The notes below the pieces were generated by a model, which saw only the letters and a list, made by a program, of their open reading frames with translations, made no database searches and was not told the DNA's origin. A stretch of DNA of 64,000 nt from Amycolatopsis albispora (GTDB lineage: Bacteria > Actinomycetota > Actinomycetes > Mycobacteriales > Pseudonocardiaceae), in contig NZ_CP015163.1 in assembly GCF_003312875.1 (NCBI RefSeq), forward strand, positions 8,928,001 to 8,992,000, in the 5' to 3' direction. Below, one piece after another: positions 32,349 to 39,907 of this stretch (positions within the stretch are counted from its first letter, which is position 1; each line of letters starts with the position of its first letter). A program made the position numbers and the translations under genes.

Positions 32349-33695
32349 TCACGGCAGCAGCAGTCCCCAGTAGAGGCCCCACGGCACCAGCAGCACCGCG
32401 CCACCCAGCAGCAGGCCCAGCCGGATCCGGCCGGTTCCGGACCGGCGCCAGGCCATCGCGGTGAACCCCGCCGCGACCAGCGCGCCGATCGCGAGCAGCT
32501 GCGTCACCAGCCAGAGCAGCGGCCTGCCCGCGACCACCGGGCCGACCTCCTGCCCGTTGCTCAGCACCACCGTCACCAGGAACGCGAAGAACCCGGTCAG
32601 CGTCAGCAGCCCGGCCGCCGACGTCCAGCGTGCCGCGGCCAGTCCCGGCCGCCGCCGTCGGGCGGTCAGCGGGTACCCGGCGAACGCCACCACCAGCGCG
32701 AGCAGCGCGACGGCCTGCCCCCACAGCGATTCCCACCAGGCGAGCGGGGTCAGCGGCGGCGCCGGTTCCGCCTGCGCCGGTGGCGTGTCCGAAGTGGACG
32801 GAGGAGCGCCGGCGCCCAGGCCGTGCACCCAGGAGCCGACCAGTTCGGGGTAGCCGGGTGCCAGCGCATCGAGCCGGTCGAAGCCGGTGGTGGTCCGGAT
32901 CAGCGCGTGGTGCGCGTCGGGGAACACCCGCATGGTGTAGCTGGGATTCGCGGCCAGCGCGCGGGCGTAGACGGCGGTGGCGTCCCCCGGCGGGCTCTGG
33001 TTGTCCTTGCCGCCCCAGATGCCGAGCACCGGCAGCCGCAGCCTTTCCAGTGACGGCACCGGATCGAAGTCCGCCTCGGGGAACATGCCCGCCTCGGCCG
33101 CGATCCGGGTGGCGGTGGACGAGACCAGGTCCAGCACCGCGTCCGAGGTGACGCCCTGGTGCCCCAGCCACCGGCGGTAGCTCCACGACTGGGCGCGGAC
33201 CGGGCTGACCCCGTTGCCGCCGACCACCACCAGGAAGGCGGGATCACTCCGGGTCGCGGCCAGTGGCGCGACCCAGGCGCCTTCGCTCAGCCCCCACAGC
33301 CCGGTGCGGGCCGGATCGGCCTCCGGGCGGGTGCGCAGGTAGGCCAGCGCCGCCACCGCGTCGTCCGCCAGCGCGGAGAAGTCGCGGCTGACCGTGGAGT
33401 ACGCGCTGACGTCCTTGTCGTAGATGAGCGAGACCACGCCCTGCGCGGCGAAGGCCTCGGCCTCCCGCCGCACCTTCTCCCTGGTCACCCGGCCGGAGCC
33501 GTGGACGAGCACCATCGCCGGGCGGCGCACGCCGTCGGGTGGCGGGCCGACGATCGAGCCGTGCAGGGTTTTCGCCCCGCTGGGAAAGGAGATCGGCTCG
33601 TTCTGGAGCTGGTCCGCCTGGGCGGGCGTGACCAGCAGGGACAACAGGATTCCGAGGACGGCGAGCAGGATCGCCGGTCGTCTGGTGCGCAGCAT
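32349..33695 (-). CDS. Exported alpha/beta-hydrolase with C-terminal membrane domain
   Basis: A 448-aa protein. Signal peptide MLRTRRPAILLAVLGILLSL then TPAQA (cleavage about 27), then a BAAT/dienelactone-like hydrolase: MVLVHGSGRVTRE (oxyanion), nucleophile elbow GLWGLSEGAW with Ser137, ILGIWGGKDNQSPP (acid) and FPDAHHAL (His). After a Pro-rich linker there are four transmembrane helices (about 325-448, for example AVALLALVVAFAGYPL and LLWLVTQLLAIGALVAAGF). The catalytic domain is thus anchored on the outer face. ATG 33695; a copy of the 21-bp repeat lies 20 bp upstream, and the ArsR-type gene precedes it on the same strand. Confidence 0.8.
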   Translation of the reverse strand: MLRTRRPAILLAVLGILLSLLVTPAQADQLQNEPISFPSGAKTLHGSIVGPPPDGVRRPAMVLVHGSGRVTREKVRREAEAFAAQGVVSLIYDKDVSAYSTVSRDFSALADDAVAALAYLRTRPEADPARTGLWGLSEGAWVAPLAATRSDPAFLVVVGGNGVSPVRAQSWSYRRWLGHQGVTSDAVLDLVSSTATRIAAEAGMFPEADFDPVPSLERLRLPVLGIWGGKDNQSPPGDATAVYARALAANPSYTMRVFPDAHHALIRTTTGFDRLDALAPGYPELVGSWVHGLGAGAPPSTSDTPPAQAEPAPPLTPLAWWESLWGQAVALLALVVAFAGYPLTARRRRPGLAAARWTSAAGLLTLTGFFAFLVTVVLSNGQEVGPVVAGRPLLWLVTQLLAIGALVAAGFTAMAWRRSGTGRIRLGLLLGGAVLLVPWGLYWGLLLP

Positions 33696-33714
33696 GAGGC
33701 CGCGGTCCTTCCAC

Positions 33715-33735
33715 GAGGTTCGTGCACATCGAATG
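33715..33735 (-). promoter_or_regulatory. 21-bp direct repeat, copy B: probable operator of the hydrolase
   Basis: Identical to 32280-32300. It shares AGGTTC and GTGCAC, two bases closer together, with the palindromic operator at 34401-34420. It is 20 bp upstream of the hydrolase ATG, so binding of the neighbouring ArsR-type protein here is plausible. Confidence 0.5.
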
Positions 33736-33793
33736 GGTGAAGGGAATCCCCGTGCCGCGGGTGGCCGCCCGGCGGCGGGGGAGGGGTGGCCGC

Positions 33794-34384
33794 TCAGTCC
33801 ACGGGCGCCTCCGTTTCCGGGATCGGGAAGGCGATGAACCGCACCGCCAGCGCCCTGGCGTCCGGCGGGACGTCGTCGCCGGTGCGCCAGTAACGGCGGA
33901 ACAGTTCGAGGTAGTCCTCGAAGAAGCGCACGGCCTCCTCGCGGGTGAGGTGGAGGGTGCCGCGGCTGAACGGCAGCACGTCGCCCCAGTCGCCCATCGC
34001 CTCGCGCTGGGCCTGGAACGCGGCGAACAGGTCGAGGTCCGCCTGGAACTTCTGGCGGCCGAACTCGTCGAACTGGGCCCGCATGGCCGGGCTCTGCGCA
34101 CTGCGCGGCGGGAAGCGCAGGTCGTGCGGCCGGAGCCGCCACCAGCGTTCCCTGCCGCGCGCGGTTCCGGCGTGGTCTCCGGCCGCCTCCACGTAGCCGT
34201 GCTCGGCCAGTTGCCGCAGGTGGTAGCTGGTGGCGCCGCTGTTCTCCCCCAGCGCCCTGGCGAGCATGGTGGCCGTGGCCGGGCCGCGGCGGAGTTCGGT
34301 CAGGATCCGCAGGCGGCGCGGGTGGGTGAGGGCCTTGAGCCGGGCCGGATCGTCGACCTGCTCTGGCTCGGGCGGACTGGGCAT
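33794..34384 (-). CDS. ArsR-type winged-helix regulator
   Basis: A 196-aa regulator with an ArsR/HTH_20 winged helix at the N-terminus: DPARLKALTHPRRLRILTELRRGPATATMLARALGENSGATSYHLRQLAEHGYVEAAG. It lacks ArsR metal-binding cysteines. The C-terminal half (WWRLRPHDLRFPP ... FRRYWRTGDD) is a helical region frequent in actinomycete regulators of this type. ATG 34384 (MPSPPEPEQ) is used because the upstream frame runs through the operator palindrome. It precedes the hydrolase gene and a perfect palindrome lies 16 bp before its start, suggesting autoregulation. Confidence 0.83.
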   Translation of the reverse strand: MPSPPEPEQVDDPARLKALTHPRRLRILTELRRGPATATMLARALGENSGATSYHLRQLAEHGYVEAAGDHAGTARGRERWWRLRPHDLRFPPRSAQSPAMRAQFDEFGRQKFQADLDLFAAFQAQREAMGDWGDVLPFSRGTLHLTREEAVRFFEDYLELFRRYWRTGDDVPPDARALAVRFIAFPIPETEAPVD

Positions 34385-34400
34385 GAGGGCAAAGTTAGTT

Positions 34401-34420
34401 GTGCACAGGTTCCTGTGCAC
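34401..34420. promoter_or_regulatory. Perfect 20-bp palindrome, ArsR-type operator
   Basis: GTGCACAGGTTCCTGTGCAC is a perfect palindrome (9-bp arms, 2-bp centre) 16 bp upstream of the ArsR-type start. The flanking TGGTTCC repeats the right half-site. It is the best operator candidate in this island. Confidence 0.75.
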
Positions 34421-34465
34421 TGGTTCCGGCCCGATCTCCGGGACAACTCAGGGAAGTCCCGGGGA

Positions 34466-35158
34466 TCAGGCCGACTGCATGCGTTTCGCCAGCGCGACCG
34501 CCCTGGACAGGCGCCGCCGGTTGACGTCGATCACCTTGCCCTCGCCGCCGTGCCGCTGCGGTGGTGCCCCTTCCTTGGTCCGGACCCAGCCGCGGTGCAG
34601 CTGGTTGGCCACCTCGACCTGGAGCGCCTGGGTGAACGACGCCGGGTCGATGCCGTCGTAGCCCTGGCGGACCACGCCCTGGTAGATCGCGTCGGACACG
34701 GCCAGCAGCAGCGGGGTCTCGGTGCTGCGGAACAGGTCCTTCAGCATCGGGGCGTCCAGCAGCCGGAAGGCGATGTCCAATGCCTCGCCGAAGCAGCCGT
34801 AGCGGTCGATGTGCACCTCACCGGCGTGCAGCACGGCTCGCATGCGCAGGCGATGCCCGGATTCGGCGGCCGCGTGCGCCTGGAGCATCTCTTCGAGCGA
34901 CGGCACCACCTCGGAGAGGAACACCGTGCGCGGCACCTCGTCCACCGGGCGGACCAGCACCAGCACGCTGTCACCGCGGTCGACCCACGGTTCGTGGTGG
35001 TTCTCGCCGATGCCCGCCTGCCGCAGGCTCTGCTCGACCATCTTGTACATGGCCGCGCGCAGGCCCGCCTTCATCATGTTGTTCTGCTTGGTCGACCCCT
35101 CGATGTCGACCGCGAAGATGACCCGGGTCACCGGCGGCCCCGGGTCCAGCCCGCTCAT
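34466..35158 (-). CDS. Class III nucleotidyl cyclase-like protein
   Basis: A 230-aa cytosolic protein that keeps the class III cyclase outline: FAVDIEGSTKQN (metal-binding Asp and GST), DRGDSVLVLVRP (second metal Asp), and RMRAVLHAGEVHIDRYGCFGEALDIAFRLLDAP. The expected transition-state Arg/Asn helix is not clearly preserved, and the C-terminal 60 residues (GWVRTKEG ... LSRAVALAKRM) are unrelated to cyclases. It may be a degenerate nucleotide sensor instead of an enzyme. Stand-alone gene, ATG 35158. Confidence 0.68.
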   Translation of the reverse strand: MSGLDPGPPVTRVIFAVDIEGSTKQNNMMKAGLRAAMYKMVEQSLRQAGIGENHHEPWVDRGDSVLVLVRPVDEVPRTVFLSEVVPSLEEMLQAHAAAESGHRLRMRAVLHAGEVHIDRYGCFGEALDIAFRLLDAPMLKDLFRSTETPLLLAVSDAIYQGVVRQGYDGIDPASFTQALQVEVANQLHRGWVRTKEGAPPQRHGGEGKVIDVNRRRLSRAVALAKRMQSA

Positions 35159-35395
35159 GGTGCCCTGCCTGGTGACGGTACGTTTTTCCCGGCTTCCAGC
35201 ATGTGGATCGGTCTCCTTCCGGACGCCCCCGACGCCCTTCCCCCTTACGACACCGGAATTACTTGTCTGGCCGGGAGCGTGGCGACGGCGGTACCGTTGA
35301 GACCGCGGTTCGACTCCCGCCTGCTGGCCGTGGGTGGTGGTGTGTTTCCGCCGGGGCGGCCACTGTGCCAGCAGCGGCCGCCCCCACTATTCATC

Positions 35396-36262
35396 TCATT
35401 CGTCCTCTCCCAGCCGTGCGAGCAGCTCGTCGAGGAACACCAGGGTGTCCTCCTCGGAGAGCGCCTTGTCCTGCAGTTCGTTGAAGAACTTCGAGTAGCG
35501 CGCGGTCTGCTCGGTCGGCTCCTCGATGAGCTGGTCACCGTCCGGGGTCTCGAGCAGCATCGCGTAGTCGTCCTGCTCCTCGGACAGCTCGAGCACCATG
35601 AACGAGCTGACCATCGCGGAGTTCGGCCCGGCGCTGAACGGCATCACGCGAATGTGCATCTGCTTGTAAGCGGACAGCTCGACCAGTTGCCGGATCTGCC
35701 CGGTCATCACCTCACGGTCGCCGACCTGCCGGCGCAACGCGGCCTCGTCGATGATGTAGGACAGCTCGGGTCCGCCGGAGCGCAGCAGCTCGTCCCGGCG
35801 CCGCATCCGGACCTCGACCCCGCGCTCGAGGTTGGACTCCGGCGTGCCGTAGGCGCGCATGATCGCCGTGGCGTACTCCGGCGTCTGCAGCGTGCCCGGC
35901 ACGACCAGGCCCTGGAACTGCTGGATCCGGATGGCCGAGGACTCCAGGCCGATCAGGTTGATGAACTGCGGGCGGTAGACGTCGCGGTACTGGTGCCACC
36001 AGGCCGGCTTCTTGCCCGCCTTGACCATGTCGACCAGCTGGTCGACCCGCTCGCGTTCGGTGATGTCGTAGTGCAGCAGCAGGGCCTTCAGATCGGTCAC
36101 CGAGATGCCGACCGTGCCCTTCTCGATGCGGATGAGCTTCGACGGCGACCAGTCGAGGGCCTCCGCGACGTCGCGCTGGGTGTACCCCTTGCTGTCGCGT
36201 TCCTGCCGCAGCACAGCTCGCAGTCTCCGGAGCTGGCCTACGGGGGAGTCCGCCCTCGTCAT
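35396..36262 (-). CDS. XRE-family regulator with DUF5753 domain
   Basis: A 288-aa protein: N-terminal HTH_31/XRE domain (LRRLRAVLRQERDSKGYTQRDVAEALDWSPSKLIRIEKGTVGISVTDLKALLLHY) followed by the DUF5753 ligand/partner domain (WWHQYRDVYRPQFINLIGLESSAIRIQQFQGLVVPGTLQTPEYATAIMRAYG). Such proteins occur in many copies in actinomycetes, usually with a DUF397 partner, and several act as developmental or antibiotic regulators. Here the DUF397 gene is upstream on the same strand, separated by 341 bp holding a TGACGG array. ATG 36262. Confidence 0.9.
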   Translation of the reverse strand: MTRADSPVGQLRRLRAVLRQERDSKGYTQRDVAEALDWSPSKLIRIEKGTVGISVTDLKALLLHYDITERERVDQLVDMVKAGKKPAWWHQYRDVYRPQFINLIGLESSAIRIQQFQGLVVPGTLQTPEYATAIMRAYGTPESNLERGVEVRMRRRDELLRSGGPELSYIIDEAALRRQVGDREVMTGQIRQLVELSAYKQMHIRVMPFSAGPNSAMVSSFMVLELSEEQDDYAMLLETPDGDQLIEEPTEQTARYSKFFNELQDKALSEEDTLVFLDELLARLGEDE

Positions 36263-36367
36263 GTATCTGTCCTCCTGGTGGTCGGTTGGCCACCTGCTAT
36301 ATGGCAGATGGTATCAGTCACAGTGCTTACCAGCGAAGGGCCGACCGCAGAAAGTTGGGTGTCATTT

Positions 36368-36477
36368 TGACGGACCACGGCTTGCCGGGTGTCCATCTGA
36401 CGGAACCCATGTGACGGGTGCCGGACTGACGGGTTACCGTTGGACCACTTCCCGACTGCTGGATTTCAGGGTGACGG
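36368..36477. promoter_or_regulatory. Array of TGACGG motifs in the gap before the XRE gene
   Basis: In the gene-free stretch 36263-36603, TGACGG occurs at 36368, 36398, 36412, 36427 and 36472; spacings of 30, 14, 15 and 45 bp are close to multiples of 15. The first two share a longer GTGTC...TGACGGA context. No gene is seen here. The array lies 105-215 bp upstream of the XRE start and could be its operator region. Confidence 0.4.
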
Positions 36478-36603
36478 GTCTCGGTCTGGCGAAGCGCGGT
36501 CGGCCAGCTGACGCGGCCATTCTGGCCTAGTCCACCCTAATGAGCGCGTGCGGGGGTGCGGTAGAACGCCGCGGTCACCTCATCCGGTGACGTCAGGGAG
36601 AAC

Positions 36604-36816
36604 TCAGGCGCCGGTGCGCACGGCGGCGAGGAAAGCGGCCCAGCCCGCCGCGGAAAACCGCAGGCGGGGGCCGTGTCGGTCCTTGGAGTCGCGGACCAGC
36701 ACGTGGTGCGGCTCGAAGGCGAGTTCCACGCAGTCGTTTTCGTCGTCCTTGCTTCTGGAGCTCTTGATCCAGCGAAGGCCGGACGAGTCGACTTCGACCA
36801 CGCGTGGGCTGCCCAC
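36604..36816 (-). CDS. DUF397 protein, partner of the XRE/DUF5753 regulator
   Basis: A 70-aa DUF397 protein: LRWIKSSRSKDDENDCVELAFEPHHVLVRDSKDRHGPRLRFSAAGWAAFLAAV, with the family marks W-x-KSS, CVE(L/V)A, VRDSKD and the terminal WAAFLAAV. GTG 36816 has GGGGAGG four bases upstream and gives the normal length; the in-frame ATG at 36858 adds a non-conserved leader. DUF397 proteins bind or antagonise XRE/DUF5753 regulators in several actinomycetes, in an antitoxin-like arrangement. Confidence 0.87.
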   Translation of the reverse strand: MGSPRVVEVDSSGLRWIKSSRSKDDENDCVELAFEPHHVLVRDSKDRHGPRLRFSAAGWAAFLAAVRTGA

Positions 36817-36960
36817 GTGTCCTCCCCTGGGGTTGCGCTCAAGGCGGGTCCAGACCAAATCTCAGCTTATGGTCGGTAACTGAGCGTTTACTACCGCCGA
36901 CAGAGCTAGCTGCGGGCCAGCGAACGGGGGATTGTCGGTACGGATAGTTAGGCTCAGCAA

Positions 36961-38280
36961 GTGCCTGATTCCGTCACCGGCCGGGTACCCGCCAAACGGG
37001 TGTTCGGATTAGCCGTTCCAGCACTCGGCGTGCTCGCCGCCGAGCCCCTCTACGTCCTGGTCGACACCGCCGTCGTGGGCCACCTCGGCGCGCTGCCGCT
37101 GGCCGGGCTCGCGCTCGGCGGGGTGCTGCTGTCGCAGGTGTCCACCCAGCTGACCTTCCTGTCGTACGGCACGACCGCGCGGACCGCCCGGCTGCACGGC
37201 GCCGGCCGCCGTGAGGAAGCGGTCCGGGAAGGCGTGCAGGCGACCTGGCTGGCCATCGGGGTGGGCCTGGTGCTCCTGCTGGTGGGTCAGCTGCTCGCGG
37301 CGCCTGTCGCGCGCGGGCTGGCCGGGGACGCCGAGATCGCCGGTGAGGCGGTGGCGTGGCTGCGGATCGCGTTGTTCGGCGCGCCGCTGATCCTGATCAC
37401 CATGGCGGGCAACGGCTGGATGCGCGGCGTGCAGGACGCCAAGCGCCCGCTCTGGTACGTGCTCGCGGGCAACGGGATCTCCGCGGTGCTGTGCCCGGTG
37501 CTGGTCTACGGCGTTGGCTGGGGGCTCGAGGGCTCGGCCGTGGCGAACGTGGTCGCGCAGGTCATCTCGGCGGCGCTGTTTGTCCGCGCGCTGGTGAAGG
37601 AGCGGGTGCCGCTGAAGCCGGAGTTCGGTGTGATGCGGGCGCAGCTGGTGCTCGGGCGGGACCTGGTGCTGCGCAGCTTCGCGTTCCAGGCGTGCTTCCT
37701 GTCCGCGGCGGCGGTCGCCTCGCGGACCTCGACCGAGGCGGTCGGCGCGCACCAGGTGGTGCTGCAGTTGTGGACCTTTCTCGCGCTGGTGCTGGACTCG
37801 GTGGCGATCGCGGCGCAGTCGCTGGTCGGCGCCGCGCTGGGCGCGGGCGAGCGGCGGCAGGCACGCGGGGTCGCCGGGCAGATCACCCGGTACGGGCTGA
37901 TCCTGGGCTGCGTGCTCTGCGTGGTGTTCGCGGCGGTTTCGCAGGTGCTGCCGAAGGTGTTCACCACCGACGCCGGGGTGCTGGCGGAGATTCCGCACGC
38001 GTGGTGGTTCTTCGTCGCGCTGCAGCCGATCGCGGGGGTGGTGTTCGCGCTGGACGGGGTGCTGCTGGGCGCCGGTGACGCGGCCTTCCTGCGCACGGCG
38101 ACGCTGGTCAGCGCGGCGGCCGGGTTCCTGCCGCTGATCTGGCTGTCGCTGGCGTTCGGCTGGGGGTTGGCCGGGATCTGGACGGGGCTGACCCTGTTCA
38201 TGTTCTTCCGGCTCGCTGCGGTGGTGCTGCGGTGGCGATCCGGCAACTGGGCGGTGGTCGGCGCGGTCCGCGCCGCGTGA
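36961..38280 (+). CDS. MATE family efflux transporter (DinF-like)
   Basis: A 439-aa, 12-helix multidrug/oligosaccharidyl-lipid exporter family protein of the DinF subgroup, driven by H+ or Na+. The first helix region reads FGLAVPALGVLAAEPLYVLVDTAVVGHLGALPLAGLALG, the family hallmark, with repeats after the midpoint (EAVGAHQVVLQLWTFLALVLDSVAIAAQSLVGAALG). DinF homologues commonly sit between nrnA and truB, as here. GTG 36961. The substrate is unknown. Confidence 0.9.
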   Translation: MPDSVTGRVPAKRVFGLAVPALGVLAAEPLYVLVDTAVVGHLGALPLAGLALGGVLLSQVSTQLTFLSYGTTARTARLHGAGRREEAVREGVQATWLAIGVGLVLLLVGQLLAAPVARGLAGDAEIAGEAVAWLRIALFGAPLILITMAGNGWMRGVQDAKRPLWYVLAGNGISAVLCPVLVYGVGWGLEGSAVANVVAQVISAALFVRALVKERVPLKPEFGVMRAQLVLGRDLVLRSFAFQACFLSAAAVASRTSTEAVGAHQVVLQLWTFLALVLDSVAIAAQSLVGAALGAGERRQARGVAGQITRYGLILGCVLCVVFAAVSQVLPKVFTTDAGVLAEIPHAWWFFVALQPIAGVVFALDGVLLGAGDAAFLRTATLVSAAAGFLPLIWLSLAFGWGLAGIWTGLTLFMFFRLAAVVLRWRSGNWAVVGAVRAA

Positions 38281-38301
38281 CGGGGTGGCGAGCCGGCCGA
38301 T

Positions 38302-38389
38302 GTCACGAATGTGGCTTTCGAGACGGGCGAAGCCCCGTAGAGGGTGGCGGTGGGTGACGGGCGAGCGTCTCGAAGGCCACCTTCGTGAC
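38302..38389. repeat. Dispersed hairpin repeat, copy 2
   Basis: Arms 38302-38325 and 38366-38389 (24 nt) pair with two non-Watson-Crick positions, one of them a G-U wobble. The left arm shares CACGAATGTGGCTTTCG with the copy at 9073. It starts 21 bp after the MATE stop codon, where a terminator would be expected. Confidence 0.65.
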
Positions 38390-38562
38390 GTCACCACTCC
38401 CTGACAAAGGCCGCGCGGGCGCGGTCCGCGCCGCGTGAAACCCGGGTGTGGGGAAGGCCACCTCGGTAACGGGTATGTTTCGGCGTTGCTTAGGCGATAC
38501 AACAAATGGGACGGCATCGGCGGCGTCCTCGTCCTGCCCGTATCCCGATCCAGGAGGAGCCC

Positions 38563-39885
38563 TTGCCTTCCCCCGCCACCGGCCGCGCCACCCGCCGGTC
38601 GTGGTTCATCTGGCTGACCGCCGCCGCCGTCTACCTGCTTGCCGTCTTCCACCGCACCTCCTTCGGCGTCGCCGGGCTGGAGGCCACCGAGCGCTTCGGC
38701 GTCGGCGCGGCCGCGCTCGGCACCTTCACCGTGCTCCAGGTCGGTGTCTACGCCGCCATGCAGATCCCCACCGGGGTGCTGGTCGACCGCTTCGGCCCGC
38801 GCAAGGTGCTCACCTTCGCCCTGCTCTTCCTCGGCCTCGGCCAGGTCCTGCTCGCGGTGGCCACCTCCTACCCGCTGGGCCTGCTCGCCCGCGCGGTGCT
38901 CGGCTTCGGTGACGCGCTCACCTTCGTCAGCGTGCTGCGGCTGATCGCCGCGCACTTCCCCGGCAGGCAGTACTCCGTGGTCACCTCGTTCACCACGGCC
39001 ATCGGGTACGTCGGCAACCTCGCCGCCACCGTGCCGCTGACCCTGCTGCTCGCCGGCCCCGGCTGGACGCCGACCTTTCTCGCCGCCGGGCTGGTCACCG
39101 TGCTCTACGCGGTGGTCGCCACGCTGCGGATCAAGGACGTGCCCGCCGGCCAGCCGCCGGTGACCACCGTGCAACCCGGCCGCCGCGTGCTGGCCGGGGT
39201 GCGTGAGGCCTGGCGCACGCCCGGCACCCGGCTCGGCTTCTGGGTGCACTTCGCCACCATGTTCGGCGCCAACGTGCTGTCGATGCTGTGGGGCGTGCCG
39301 TTCCTGGTGAACCAGGGCATGAGCCCGGCCGCGGCCAGCGCCATGCTGACCGTCTTCGTGTTCACCTCGATGCTCGGCGGCCCGGTGGTGGGCAACCTGA
39401 TCGGGCGGCGGCCGTCGGTGCGGATGCCGCTGGTGGTCGGCTTCCTGGCCGGTGCGGTGCTGATCTGGGCGCTGCTGCTGTCCTGGCCGGGCGCGGTGCC
39501 CGCGCCGGTGCTGGCGCCCGCGTTCGCCTTCTTCGCGCTCGGCGGGCCCGCGTCGATGATCGGTTTCGCGCTGGCCCGCGACTACAACCCGCTCAGCCGC
39601 GTCGGCACGGCCACCGGGGTGGTCAACGTCGGCGGTTTTGTGGCCACCACGATCGCCGCGCTCAGCGTCGGCGTGCTGCTCGAACTGACCGGCGGCAACT
39701 TCCGGATCGCGCTGCTGTCGATCGTGGCGGTGCTGCTGGTGGGCAGTTTCCGCACGCTGGTGTGGTGGCGCCGGGCCCGCGCGGTGCTGTTCGCCGCGCA
39801 GGCACGCGGTGAGCGGATCCCGGTGCAGGTCCGGCGGCGCCGCTGGGACGCGCCGGAGAACGAGCCCGCCGCGATCGCCGCCTGA
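38563..39885 (+). CDS. MFS transporter
   Basis: A 440-aa major-facilitator protein with 12 predicted helices. The loop 2-3 motif reads VDRFGPRKV, TM1 is WFIWLTAAAVYLLAVFHRTSFGVAG, and the mid-protein motif is FLVNQGMSPAAASAML. The N-terminal FHRTSFGVAGLEATERF pattern resembles the nitrate/sugar-phosphate antiporter branch more than DHA drug pumps, but the cargo is unknown. TTG 38563 is chosen for the strong AGGAGGAG site four bases upstream. It follows the hairpin repeat and precedes truB. Confidence 0.85.
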   Translation: MPSPATGRATRRSWFIWLTAAAVYLLAVFHRTSFGVAGLEATERFGVGAAALGTFTVLQVGVYAAMQIPTGVLVDRFGPRKVLTFALLFLGLGQVLLAVATSYPLGLLARAVLGFGDALTFVSVLRLIAAHFPGRQYSVVTSFTTAIGYVGNLAATVPLTLLLAGPGWTPTFLAAGLVTVLYAVVATLRIKDVPAGQPPVTTVQPGRRVLAGVREAWRTPGTRLGFWVHFATMFGANVLSMLWGVPFLVNQGMSPAAASAMLTVFVFTSMLGGPVVGNLIGRRPSVRMPLVVGFLAGAVLIWALLLSWPGAVPAPVLAPAFAFFALGGPASMIGFALARDYNPLSRVGTATGVVNVGGFVATTIAALSVGVLLELTGGNFRIALLSIVAVLLVGSFRTLVWWRRARAVLFAAQARGERIPVQVRRRRWDAPENEPAAIAA

Positions 39886-39907
39886 AGCCCGAAATAGGGT
39901 TTCGCGC

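Noticed and set aside
35290-35345. tRNA T-arm-like sequence (GGTTCGACTCCCGC)
   Set aside because: No acceptor, D or anticodon stems can be folded around it, and the T-stem itself pairs poorly.
35203-35484. Short plus-strand frames between the cyclase-like and XRE genes
   Set aside because: They lack start signals and overlap the end of the XRE gene; the 35159-35395 gap shows no convincing feature.
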